DNA of 64,000 bases from Nemania diffusa. Its lineage: Eukaryota > Ascomycota > Sordariomycetes > Xylariales > Xylariaceae. A program made the position numbers and the translations under genes. Under the pieces are notes generated by a model. That model worked only from the letters and a program-made list of their open reading frames with translations. It ran no database searches and was not told the DNA's origin. The stretch lies in assembly GCA_038501195.1 (NCBI GenBank), contig JBBPUQ010000001.1, positions 7,006,001 to 7,070,000 on the forward strand, given 5' to 3'. Shown piece after piece: positions 51,404 to 63,299 of this stretch (positions within the stretch are counted from its first letter, which is position 1; each line of letters opens with the position of its first letter).

Positions 51404-51659
51404 CTTAAGCCCTTTTATTATACAACTTATATAAAGTAACTATTTTTTATAATATATTTTTAACACAAATTAGCAAATTCTATTCTGTTTTTATTACTTA
51501 TATATTAGTAAAAAAAAGCAAAAACAATTAAACAATAAAATAATATTACTTTTAAACAATCTTAGTTATATTTAAAATAAGTTTATATTAAATAATATTA
51601 TTTAAGTTTATTATATTATTTTTAGTAATAATTTGCAGTATAGCTATATTTGCGCTAGT

Positions 51660-53220
51660 TTTTTTTCCGCTATTAAAACTATTGGTTTTTTTTTTTTTTT
51701 TACTGCTTTAAACGCTTTTATTAAAGCTGTTTAAATCAATAAACGCAAATAAAAAGTTTTTATAAACTTTGTTAAAAACCGAAGTATTTACAACTTTTTA
51801 TAGCTAGTTTAAAACTGTTAAGTAAAAAGCAATAAAAAGCATTTCAACGTGCTTAAGTTTGCTAGCACTAAAAATAAAACAGCTGAAAGTAGTAAAAGTT
51901 ATAGTATATAAGTTGCTAAACAAACTAGAAATAATTAAGCTTAAAAGTTTAGTAAAAAATATATAAGCACAAAAGCGCTAAAAAAACTAGTTAGCTAAAA
52001 CTGTGCTTAAAAGTGTAAAAAATAGCAGCTTAAAATTAGAATTTAGTATATTTTATACAGCTTTTAAAAGTATAAAATGCAAAAACAAAATATAAAAATA
52101 AAAGTAAAAATATAAAAAGCAGTACAAACTTATATTTAACAAAAGTTTCTAAAAACTTTTATACTTAATTTTTTATGCTAAAAACTAGCTGCTAACAAAA
52201 GTGAAACAATTAATTTTACTATTTATATACTTTTAAGTTGTATAAAAATTCAAGTATAACTTAACAATATTAATACTATTGCTAAAGCTAATAATATCGA
52301 GCTTAATATTAGTACTTATTAATATAAAAACAACAGTTTTAAAAATAAATGTAATATAAGCGCTAGAGCTTTTATAGCTTAAAACTTTGTTTATTTTAAA
52401 GTTGATATAATTGCTAATATAAACAGTATTATATATAAATACAGCATTAAATATTAATTTGTTAAAAGTGCATTTACTTTTGAGCTATTAAATAAATTTA
52501 CTTATATTTATAAAAATAATGCCTAATAGTACAAAGTTTAAAAAAAAACATTGTTGTTAAAAAAAAGCTTTTATAATTAAAACTAAAAACTTTTTATTAA
52601 TATTTCTCGCTTTATTTAAAACTTAATAAGCTAAAATACTAAAGTTTTAAAGCGTTTTGCTAAAAATAACAACAATGTATAACTTTTTTTAAATAGTGTT
52701 ATTTACAAAAATAAATATATTAACTAAAAGTAATATGTTTTTGCTAATAGAAAAAAAAAGTAATACTTTATAAAAGCTAAAATTAGTTAATTGTTTGTAA
52801 ATTTTGTTTTATATAGCCTTTTAAAAAGTTGTTAGTTTATTTTAAAATATAAAATATAAACTGAAATAAATAAGTTGATTTATAGTTTATAGCAAAACAT
52901 TAGCAATCGCAGATTTGAAAGTTGCAGTTAATAAAAAACTTAAAATAGTTGTTTTTATTTTTAATTAATTAAACTTTGTTATTTTTGTTAATAAAATACT
53001 TGTTATATAAATAATTTAATTAAATATTAATTGAAAAAATATCGAAAATAAATAATATAAAGTAAAAGCAAAAAGTAAATATAATGTACTTAAGACTTTT
53101 TAAATCATTAAAAAAGCTAAAGTTTGCAAAAAAAACAAATTATTTGTGCTTAAACATAGTGTATTAAGCAGGTCTAAAAAGTAATAAAACAAAATAAGCT
53201 TGCAAAGCTAAAAAAATGTT
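51660..53220 (-). pseudogene. Fossil frame, about 520 codons, between two copies of the terminal motif
   Basis: Minus-strand reading in this phase gives about 21 stops in 460 codons (under 5%). The plus strand in the same phase has about 8-10%. Stop-free parts include STNIKLDIISFSNSINIV and a Tyr/Phe-rich stretch near 52,100. Direct copies of the dispersed motif at 51,341 and 53,953 flank it, about 2.6 kb apart, so it may be the coding part of one element with terminal direct repeats. A misleading low-stop phase exists on the plus strand (Leu/Ile/Lys-rich), which I regard as its shadow. Confidence 0.5.
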
Positions 53221-53952
53221 GTATTAAATTTAAAAAACTATAGCAGTACAAAATTTAGTTAAAACTGTAATAGTTTTATTAACTTTTATATTTTTTTATT
53301 ATTTTTTACATTTATTTTTTTTTAATATTGTTGCTTTTTTAGCTATTTTTTAATACTAAAAAAAAACTTTACTTTTTATATAACTATAGTATTTAATATA
53401 AATATTTTTTGAAGTTTATTAAAAACTAAGCTACAATTTTATTATTTAATAAAGCTTGTTGCTTTATTTGTAAAATTAACTAATTAGTGTTATTAAAGTT
53501 GATATATTACTGCTAAACTAAAAAAAAAAATCTATTTAAACCTGCAAAAACTATATTGCTAGCTTATATAAATTGAGCTAAAGCTTATATTGTAAAGTTA
53601 ATGTTTTTAAAAGTTAATACTGCTATAGTTTAAAACTTTTAAGTTAAACTAATAAAGCTAGCTAGCAAACCTGTAAATTTTATAAGCTAGATTTTTTAAC
53701 TAGTTTATTAAGCTGTTAAACTAAACTAGCTATTAAACCAAAATATATAATATATATACTATACTTTTTAAATGTTTAGCTACAGCTACTTTAGTTACTT
53801 TTTAAGATTTAAAAGCATAAAAACAAGTGTGCTAGTAATATAACAATCAAGTTTGGTATAATAAGCTCTAAAAAGCTTGCTGTTAAAGCTGTTTTTATAT
53901 AAAAGTACTAGTTTTAGCTAGCAAATATATATAAAATAAAAAGTCAAAAACT

Positions 53953-54013
53953 AGCTTTTAATAAATTAATCAACTTATTATTTTTGTAATTGTACCGTTT
54001 ATACTGTTTTATT
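53953..54013 (+). repeat. Dispersed terminal-like motif, copy 6 (forward)
   Basis: agcttttaataaattaatca, then acttattatttttgtaattg, then ccgtttatactgttttatta. It keeps ccg where other copies have tca or tta. Confidence 0.65.
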
Positions 54014-54549
54014 ATTTAGCTAACTTTAGCGAACTAAGTAACTAAGCAATTTTGTAAATATATAAACTAAGTATATACTTTAGCTATTTGTACAAAAAAC
54101 TTTTAAGTATAAATTAGTATAAGCTTTAATTAAAAAATACAATTATATTAAAACAATATTACAAACTAGCTATTAATTAAAAGTAAAAATATTAAATAAA
54201 AAAGATCTTAATAGTAAATAAAATTTAATATTGCGTTATTTTTTGCTTAGCTTTTTTTTTTTTTTTAATGCTATTATTTCTTTGTTAGTGTTTAAAATCT
54301 ACTTTTTAGTTATTTAGTAATATTAATATATAATTTTCCATTTTTTTATGTCACTTTTTTTTTTTAAGTTTTTAGTAGTTTTAACTTAGTATTATTTTTA
54401 TTATTAATATTTAGCTTTTTTTTAATAATTAAAAAATGTTTTGTTTTAATTGTTAATATATTTTAAGTTGTTTTTGTTTTTATTTTTGTTATAGTTATTT
54501 TAAAAAGCAGCTTGATTTTGTTTAATAATTAAACAATAAATAACAAAAT

Positions 54550-55080
54550 AAATAAATTATAATAAAAAAATTTACAACTATATAATAATTTTTTTTATAA
54601 GTAATAAAAGCTTTAACTATTACTTTTATTTGTTTTTCGATATATTTAAAAGCTTTAATTATAAAATTTTTATGTTTTTTTTTTTGAACTATATTTTTTT
54701 CTCGTTTTTTAAGCTACTAAAGCATTCTTTTTTATAAATCTGCTAGTTTTTTGTTTAATTGAAATAGCTCTGCTTATTTTGTAGCAGCTGTTATATTGCT
54801 CTTTTTTTTTTTAGTTTAAAGCTTTTGTTTTATTTAAGCTTAAAGTTTTAGTACTAGCTGCTATTATATTAATATTATAAACTATAGTTAATAAAAAATA
54901 TATAAAAAAAGCATATATTCTATTAAGTTTGTTTTTTTTATTTGTAGCTAGTATATTAACAAACTCAGCAGTATACTTTTTGAAATTACTGCTTGTTTAG
55001 CTAAAAGTTAGCTATATAGTTGCTATTTAGCTGCTATTTGTACAAAAAAAAAAAATATAAACACTTATAACAGCAAAGCA
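54550..55080 (-). pseudogene. Fossil frame with basic coiled C-terminal part
   Basis: Read on the minus strand, the phase includes CFAVISVYIF, TSSNFKKYTAEFVNIL, IIAASTKTLSLNKTKALN, YNSCYKISRAISIKQKTSRF and a Lys/Arg-rich stretch, with about 7% stops. The polar, Lys-rich C-terminal half resembles the helical tails of many fungal transposases, but that is only an impression. Extension upstream to 55,700 is possible: a Ser- or Gln-repeat patch at 55,399-55,428 (tagtagtagtagcagttat) is the remains of a CAG/AGC-type codon run, whose strand I could not settle. Confidence 0.45.
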
Positions 55081-57076
55081 AAAGTTGTAATAAAGCAAGC
55101 ACTGTTTGTACTTTTTACTATATTTTAGTTTAACTTAGTAATATTTTTTTAATAAATGTTACATACTAAGCGCTACAGCGTAATATATAAATATTAATAC
55201 AAAAGTGTTATTTTTATTAGTTAAGTTTTTGTAAGTTAAAATAAAAGCAAAATGCACGTTTTTATTGAAACCAGTTTAGTACGCTATAGCCCACAAGGAG
55301 CAGAAACATAAGCTTTTAAACTTACAACAAGTTACTAGTTTGTTTTTAGCAGCTAGTTAATAAAAGTAAAAGTACTTACAGTATAGCAATTCTAGTAGTA
55401 GTAGCAGTTATAGTAATAGTACACTTGTTATTTAGTCTAATGTTTAAATTAGCTTGTTAAGTTTTTTACTGTTTGATCAAAATATAAACTGCATAAAAAG
55501 TAATATTTAGCTTCTAAGCTATTACAGCATAGATTTAAATATATAAAAAAGGACTAAACTTACAAAATAAAATAGCACTTAAAAAATAAAAATAAAAATA
55601 TGATTAGCTAGTATTACATTTTACTAGCTCGACTAAAAAACATATTGTAATAAAAAAAGCAAAATAAATAAAAAAAAAAAGCGAGAAAAAAACAAACTAG
55701 AGTTAATGTTACTAAAAAGCTACAAAAAAATATAAAATCTATTGCTGTTGTAGCTATAACTAGCAACTAATTGTAGCAAGCAAATCGTTAGTATTTGCTG
55801 CTTTATTTATTTGTTAATATTGCATATAATACTAATATAACTTACTACATTTTTTTATAGTATAAAAATATAAGCGTATTTTTTTATATGTAATTATAAA
55901 GCAATTTAAATAATAAAGCTTAGCAATATATTTTATAAAGTAGTTAAGTTAAAAAAAAACACTTATAAACTATTATAAAAAACTGTATTAGTTGTAATTT
56001 AAACTGTGTTGTTACTTTTAAAAAAAGTACAGTTTAGCAAAGCTAAATATTTATTTTATTTTGTTAGTTAGTTAATATAACTTTTAGCTTTTTTTGTAAG
56101 TACTACTATTATTGCTTTTAATATATATATTTAAATAAATAGTAAAGTTTAATATTAACTAAATATTAGTATATATTAAAGTATATGTTTTTAAGTAACC
56201 GATTTATTTACTACAGTTTTATGTAAGTTTTTTAAATTATATAGCAGTAAATATGTAGCTAAATAAACAAAGTTATATATATATATATATATATCGAACA
56301 GTTTAAAAAGCGTTATATAATATATGCTTTCAATAAGTGCTTAAGCGCTTAAATCTGCAAAAATTACTACAATTACGCTAGTTTTATTTCGGTACTTTAA
56401 AATTGTAGTAGTAATAATAGCTAAAATAGCAGCTAAAATAACAGTGATTTTTGTTACTTTAAAGTATTAAGCTTATTGTAAAACTACTACGTTTTTGCTT
56501 TCTGTAGTACAAGCTAGCAAGCCTTTTTACTAAAACTTTTAATATAGCGTAGCATAACTACTAGCAGCTATTAAAACCTTTGTAGCTAGTAACATGCTAC
56601 TAAAACAATATTGCCGAAGTAAAGGAATTTTTGTATTAAACTTATAGCGATAGCAGCATTAATGTGCCCGAGCTTATAAACAGCTTTTAAAAACTCGCTA
56701 AATATATGTGTTTAATAAGTCGATTTAGCTTCGAAAATACAAAGTTTTTACTATAAATAAATAAACGTAGCAGCAGTAGTAAATATTTAACAACTATTAT
56801 TTACAAATTATTCTTTGTTTTTGTAGCTATTTACAATAAATTCTAAGCTTATAAAAAAAATAGCTAAAATAATTAAAACTTATATAAATTAAAAGCTAAC
56901 TAGCAAAATTATTAAATATAGTTAGCTGCTTAGCTAACAGTGTGCTTTGTATTAAATTAAAATATATATATTATTTAAATTTCGCTTAGTGCTAAATAAC
57001 CCGGTATAATTAATATATATTTAGCTAAAAAAATATATGTTAACTACTTAGCTGTTTTAGCTTATTAACTAAGTGC
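55081..57076. other. Degraded DNA with coding-like patches
   Basis: Contains the higher-GC patch 55,266-55,320 (gtacgctatagcccacaagg) and short stop-free patches on the plus strand (56,281-56,340; 56,640-56,690), but no phase keeps a clearly low stop rate over a long span. I see no assignable gene. Confidence 0.4.
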
Positions 57077-57300
57077 TTAACTAATAATAACCCAAACATA
57101 GTTAAAAACAAAAACTAGTTTATTAGTAATAATATTAAAAAAGTAATTACAAGTAATTTTAAATGTTTTATAATAATTACAACTAATTTTTAAGCAGTAT
57201 TTTGAAAGTGTTTTAAACGAGTTAAAAAATAACGTATAACTTGTTTGCTTAGTATTAAGTATGTAATAAAAAAAATAAAACAAAAAAAGCTATTTATATT
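57077..57300 (-). pseudogene. Short fossil frame, 68 open codons
   Basis: Stop-free from 57,283 to 57,080 on the minus strand. The reading is Phe/Tyr/Thr/Lys-rich with a repeated CNYYKTFKITCNYFF pattern, where Asn probably replaces Asp. Just upstream (57,310-57,375) lies a patch of unusually high GC, and in another phase of the same strand it reads TRAEVIGNTSRVKYTNKRS without a stop, so a frameshift or splice junction may lie between them. Confidence 0.35.
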
Positions 57301-58579
57301 ACTTGTTTGATTTAACTCCTTTTGTTTGTATACTTAACCCGCGAAGTATTTCCAATTACCTCAGCTCTAGTTTTTACACAAAAACTAAATGCAAAACATA
57401 CAGTTAAAATTTGTATTTATTAACTAGCAAATATATTCTTTATTAGCTAAGTAAATAGCTAAAATAAAAAAAATAACTTTAGTAAGTATTACAGTTTATA
57501 CAGCGTACTATTAATATATAAGTAGTATATTAAAAATAAATATATTAATGCAGTTTTTGTAAAGTTGGTGTTTATTTACTGCTTTTTGTATAGATTTTTT
57601 AATAGTGTTATTATTTCCAGTTTTGTTTTAACTAGTTTGTCCGTTTATTTTAAAATACTGCTACTAAATTAACAGAAATATATCTAGTTATAAAAAAAGT
57701 TAATAGCTTAGTGTACTATATATTAAAAACTAGCTGGACTTTAAAGTAGTTAATAATATATTTTCAGTATGTTATACCTAATACTAGCTCTTGTTTATAA
57801 AATTGTTAAATATATAGCTTAGTATTTATTTAAAATCAGCTATAGCTTATAAATGCTAAGTTTTTTTAATAGCTAAATATGCTTAAAGTTAGCTTGTTCT
57901 GTTTTTAAGTTATAGTTTTACAAAAATATATTCAAAGTAATATTAGCGGGTTTGTAGCATAAGCTTTGCAGTATTACTTAGTAGCTAGCAACTACTTTTT
58001 ATTACAAGTGGTTTACTATTTCGCTTTTATTAGTTCATACAGTTGAAGCTATTAAAAAAAAAAAGCTTAGTTCTACAAATTTTTTTAGCAGATCAGTATT
58101 TCAATAATTGCTATATAGCTTTGTTGAAATAGTTGCTAAGTTCTAGTAATAGTTTATACTTAGTACTTTCAGGCTTTAACTAATTTAAAACACTTAGAGC
58201 ACTTAAAGAAATTTTTTTTTTACTTATGTTTAAATAAATAAAATAGCAGCTTTAAAGCAGTTGTTTTAGCATTTAGTACATATACACTTATATAGTGGGT
58301 ACTTAACAATAGGTTATATATATATTATTTAACAAATGATTTTTTTTTTTACTTTTTTGTTTTTTAATAACATAAAGTAACACTTTTATATAATAAAACA
58401 TAAACATTATTTATTATTTTTAATACTGCTATTATATTTAGTTAATTTAATTAATATAAAAGTATAAGTTAAACTGTTGTAATAAAATTATACTAACTTT
58501 AGTTTATTTAAGTATAGTTATACAACTTGTATTTATAATTGCGCTTTAACTACACAAAGCTATCTACTTTTTTATAATT

Positions 58580-58800
58580 AATTTAACTGACTTAACTGAC
58601 TTAGTTAACTTAACTAGACCTAACTAAACTAATTGATTTAGCTAATTTAATTAACTTGATTAATTTGACTGATTTAATTAACTTAATTGATTTAACTGAC
58701 TTAATTGACTTAATTAAACCTAACTAACTTAGTTGACTTAGCTAACTTAGTTAACTTAGATTAACTAGTTTAATTAAGTCAGTTAGGTTAATTAGGTCAA
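58580..58800. repeat. 9-bp minisatellite with inverted end
   Basis: About 24 units of a 9-bp motif (aacttagtt, gacttaatt, aactgactt and similar). From about 58,770 the motif runs in the opposite sense (aagtcagttaggttaattag), so the end of the array can fold back on the body. Variation is almost entirely t/c and g/a. Confidence 0.8.
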
Positions 58801-59626
58801 TTTTAAAAAAGCAGGTAGCTTGTATACAATTCTGCTACTCGGCGATTAAAACGCAAGTTGTACAGCTATTATATACTTAAAGTCAATGTACTTTTAATGT
58901 AGCAATTTAAATTATATTTTTATACTAGCATTAAAAATAACAATAAATATATAATTTATTTTTATGTTTTATTATATAATAGTATTAATTTTATATATTT
59001 AGTATATTTATATGTTATTAAAAACGAAAAACTGAAAACAAAAAATAAAAAAGTAGAAAAAAAAATCGTTTGTTAAATAATGTATTTATAGCCCTTTTTA
59101 CTAAGTACTTTTTTTATAAATATACGATAGCTTGTAGTATATATATACTTTTTTTTACTTTTTATTGCTTAAGTATATTTATATTAAACTACATTTTAAA
59201 ATATTTAAAGTACTTAAAAAGCTACAACTTTTACTTATTATAGTGTTAAATTTTATAAAAAATACTTGCTAATTTTTTGCGTTTTAAACTATGCTTTTTA
59301 TTTATTTGCTATATTTTTGTAACTTATTTCAGTATTAACTAAATTATACTTACTTACTGCTATATTTTATTTAACTACTTTTTTTATTATATATATATCT
59401 AGAATTATTTTTTAATATAAATACTATATTAACTATTATCAAACTTACTGTTTTTAAAGCAAGTTAATAAGCTTTTGCTATTAAGTATATAATAAAAAAA
59501 GCAGTAGTTAAAGCAAAATATAAGCAGTTTTATTTTTTGTAACTACATAGTAGTATATATTAGTTTATATTTATTTATTTTTATAGACTTAGCTTTAACA
59601 ATAAAGTACAGCTTTACAATCTATTT

Positions 59627-60110
59627 GTTAAAACTGTATACTTTGTTAAATAAAAATATAAACTTGCTGCTACTAAACACTTTAACATTAGCAGAAATTA
59701 CAATAAAAAAACTCCTTAAATTGTTAATAGTTAAAAAATCAGATCTATATATACTACTAAACATAATTAAGCTGCTAAAAAAGTTGATTATTTTTGCTAA
59801 AAAAAAGTTGTTGCTAATTTATTAAAAAGTGTTAAAACATTTTTAAAGCTTAAAAATACTCGAAAAATTTATAACAAATATTTTTTGAACAAAAATAATT
59901 TTAATAATTCAAACACTAAAAAGCTAAAAGTATTGTTTAATTTGAATAATTGTTTAAACAAAAACTTAAAAAATATTTACTTTTTTAAATACAAACTGCT
60001 TAAAAAGTAGTTTAAAACTAATAGCTATAAAAAATAAAAAAATAAAAACTGTTTAAAAGTAAACTTGCAAACTTTTAAAGCTTTAACTAAATATTTTAAG
60101 TAGTAAATAA
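59627..60110 (+). pseudogene. Lys/Asn-rich fossil frame
   Basis: One plus phase has about 6% stops over 160 codons and a 68-codon stop-free run (about 59,805-60,008), with parts such as VANLLKSVKTFLKLKNTR and NTKKLKVLFNLNN. The alternative open run at 59,625-59,825 is the Leu/Ile-rich shadow of the same DNA and I reject it. The Lys/Asn excess fits an acidic or mixed ancestor altered by G-to-A change. Family unknown. Confidence 0.35.
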
Positions 60111-60240
60111 TATAAATATTAAAAAAACTAACTTAAATAATATTTATTTAAAACAATAGGTTTTTTAAAAAACTTCGTATAACTAAAACTAGTTTTAGCG
60201 CTAATTTATAAAACAGTATTTAAAACAAAGTTTTTTATAA

Positions 60241-60960
60241 TAACTTTGATACAAAATTAAAAATATAGTTTTTGCTTTTTAAAAAAACATAGTTTGAAGA
60301 TTTTAGCAAAGTTACAATTTTAGCTAATATTATAAATTTTTGCAATATATTAAGTACAAATTTATTTTATAAAAAATATTTGCTAACTATATTTTGTAAA
60401 CTTTATATATTTTTTTATTTGAAGTTTTTAAAACAAGCTTTTTTTATTTAAAATTTAACACTTTTATAATATAAAATGTTTAATTAAATATATAAAATAT
60501 TAAAAAATATAAATATAAATTTAATAAAGTTAAAAATATTGATTATTTAATTACTAGTAAACTATTAATAATTTTTTTAGTTTATATTGAAAGTATTAAT
60601 AATATAGAGCTAACAAAAAACACAGAAAATAGTATTAAAACGACTAAAAATTATACTATACTAACAGAAAAGTTGCAAAAAAGTTTGGCAATTTTTTAAA
60701 AAGTAAGGCCTGCTGAAACTTCTGTAGAATATATAGTTCAAAAATTAAAAATAGCAGTTAAAAATACTGTAAACAAAAAATGTAAAACTATTATAGCAAC
60801 ATTTAAAAAACTCTTTTAAAATCCCAAATATAGTTTAAAAAGCAAAAATTTTATTATAGTTTACTTAATATTTCGTTTTAATTTTTTTGATATATTAATT
60901 ATATAAGTTCTAAAGTATAAAAAGTAAAATAAGCAACTATTTATAATAAAAGTAGTTTTT
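60241..60960 (+). pseudogene. Fossil frame, about 240 codons
   Basis: Best part 60,541-60,900: two stops in about 120 codons, with Glu, Thr, Ser, Val, Arg and Pro retained (VYIESINNIELTKNTENSI, ILTEKLQKSLAIF, VRPAETSVEYIVQKLKIAV). The overall stop rate from 60,301 is under 5%. The helix-like Lys/Glu/Leu pattern is clear. It is among the least damaged sequence in the window, together with 2197-2949. The upstream limit is vague and no family is recognised. Confidence 0.5.
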
Positions 60961-61217
60961 ATAAAAATTGTTAGAATTTTTTAGTAATATTTATACTGTT
61001 ATATTTAAAAACATAATATAATTATATAATAAACAAAGTTTTATTATAATATTATTTGTTTTTTTTATTAACTTTAATATTTAGTTTTATTTATTTAATA
61101 TAAATATAGTTAATAATAAAATCTAGCATTTATTATAAAGTATACAACTATTTATTTGTTTTAATATTTTTAGATTTTTATAAAAGCAGAAAAAATATTC
61201 GTAAAAAAAAAAATAAT

Positions 61218-61277
61218 AAAACAATATATACAATACTGCTATAAAAAGTTATTTTGATTAAGTTATTAAAATTTTAG
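61218..61277 (-). repeat. Dispersed terminal-like motif, copy 3 (reverse)
   Basis: On the minus strand this reads ctaaaattttaataacttaa, then tcaaaataactttttatag, then cagtattg. It is more diverged than the other five. As with the other reverse copies, a TA-core palindrome follows downstream (61,459). Confidence 0.55.
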
Positions 61278-61439
61278 TATTTTGCGTTTTTTGTTTATTA
61301 GTTAAAAAAAAAAGTAGTTTTTAATACTAAATATGCTTTTTAAAATTAGCCAATTAAATTAATAAGCAGCTTTTATAAATGTTTGTTATATTAATATTAT
61401 TTATTTGTATTATTAAATTACTTGTTTTTATTGCTTTAA

Positions 61440-61960
61440 ATTTTTAAAATTAATTTAAATAGCTATAGCTAGTTTTTTAAAGTATATTATATATATATTG
61501 CATATATTGTTTTAGTATATAAAACTTTTGCTTATTTTATAAACTTAAAAATATATCAGTTTATAAATAAATAAACAAGTAATAAAATATATTAATATTT
61601 TATAAAATAAAGTATTTAAAAAATGCTAAAGCATTATTTATATAGATTAAAAAATAAACAGCAAACTTATATTAAAACTATATAAAAATTTAATTAATTC
61701 AATTATTATATTTTAGTTTGTTTTTTTTTTATTTAAAATAGCTAGTTTAAGTTAACACTTTTTACAAATAGCTACGCTTTTTAGCAGCTTTTTTAAAAGT
61801 ATACTATTTTATTATATATATTTGCGTTATTAAAATACTATTTTGTTTAACTTTAAAATTTCTAAAAGTAGCTAATATAACAGGGGTTAGTTTTTTAAAG
61901 TATGCAGTATATATATATTATATGCTTTAGTTTAATATGTTTTATATTTAAATGCAAGTA
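61440..61960. repeat. Two TA-core palindromic motifs
   Basis: Copies at about 61,459 and 61,882, both with tagttttttaaagtat, a TA core, and a mirror-image end (gcatat or atatgcttt). The second is preceded by acaggggttag, another surviving G run. They match 32,388 and 32,795, so a repeat of at least 130 bp is shared between the two loci. Confidence 0.6.
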
Positions 61961-63299
61961 GTTAGTATCGACTTATTTATATATATATATATTTAAAACG
62001 TTTATTTAAAATAAACAAATACAATCGAATTTGAATTAAAGAACTAGTGCTGTAATAGTGTTATAAATATATACATTTTATATTTTTGTGTTAGTTTTTA
62101 TAAAGCTATACATATATCTGAGTTATACAATGTGTTATTTTCTAGAAAAGTTTGTTTTTTAAAGCTGTTTTGCGCTGCTGTTTTTAACTTAAAAAATTAC
62201 TATAAACAAAAACTTTGTTTATTTAATACTGTTTTAAAAAGCTTTTTAAAAAATGTTGCTTTTATGTTTTTAGTATATTAGCTTTTTTTGTATATAAAAC
62301 TGCTTTTTAAGCTACTTGCTAACTTAAATGTTTTTTAGTAGCAATATTTGTTGTTTTTTTGTAAAACTTAAATAAGTTTGAACAAAAGTAACTAGTTTAT
62401 ATTTTGTAAATTTAGCTATATATAATATATAGCATAATTAAACTTGAGTTTATATTTTGTTATTATAAATCTTGTTAAAAGTTATAGTATAAAATTCATT
62501 AAAAGCTACTACTATATTAGCGTAGCGCTATTTACTAAAGCTTTATTATAAAACTATATAGCTAAAAAATGCTATAGCATAAAATCAACAATTTTAAGTA
62601 AATTAAATTATTGCAACAGTTTATATATACTTATACTTAAACATAAAAAATATTTATTAATTAAGCTTAGTTTTTGTTGTTTATATTAATTTTTTTTATA
62701 TATTGCTAGCTGTTTTTCAAAAACTGTTTACATTTATTTATAAATAATTAAGCAGGTTTTTTACTTGAAATTTTATAAATTGCTTTAGTTTACTAATAAT
62801 ATTTTAAATTTAAGCAATATTTTTGGAAATAATATTATAACTATTTGTTATTTTCTAAATTATTTAATGTATTAATATTTAAATAATCTGTTTTATTATA
62901 AAATGTTTAACTAAGTATAAAAATTATTAGTTCTTTATTTTTTATTCTATTATTTAATTTGCACTTTTAGTAATAAATAGTTTTAAATATACACTTAAAA
63001 AAACAAACTAGTTATTTATGTAAAAGTATATTATTACTAAACGCTTAGTATTATTTGCTATTATTCCCTTTTTCGGCACGAATTATTACCTTTTCTAGTT
63101 GCTGTTTTAGTTGTAGATTAAAAATATTAACAGGTTTTTGTTTACTTTTATAATTTATTTACTTTTTATTATTAGTTTGCTATTAGTCCTGTTTAGCAAT
63201 ATACTATATTTTATATAACAACGCAAAACTTTTTTCTAAATAACTATATTGTATTAATTAAGTTTATTTTTGTTTAGTTTATATAACTTTATATGTACT
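61961..63299. other. Degraded DNA, no supported gene
   Basis: RIP-like DNA without a long low-stop phase. At 63,062-63,100 a small higher-GC patch (ccctttttcggcacg) stands out. I see no gene, RNA or array here. Confidence 0.45.

Noticed and set aside
54961..55760. Assignment to a pogo/Fot1-like transposase
   Set aside because: The basic, helical tail and Ser/Gln run are suggestive only. Strand and phase are not settled upstream of 55,080.
48121..57060. Apparent 9-kb continuous low-stop phase on the plus strand
   Set aside because: Counting stops by line gave about 9% over much of it, which is chance level. In 51.6-53.2 kb it is the shadow of a better minus-strand frame.
59625..59825. 66-codon Leu/Lys-rich open frame
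   Set aside because: The overlapping phase shifted by two bases has more normal residues and a longer low-stop run, so this frame is its shadow.
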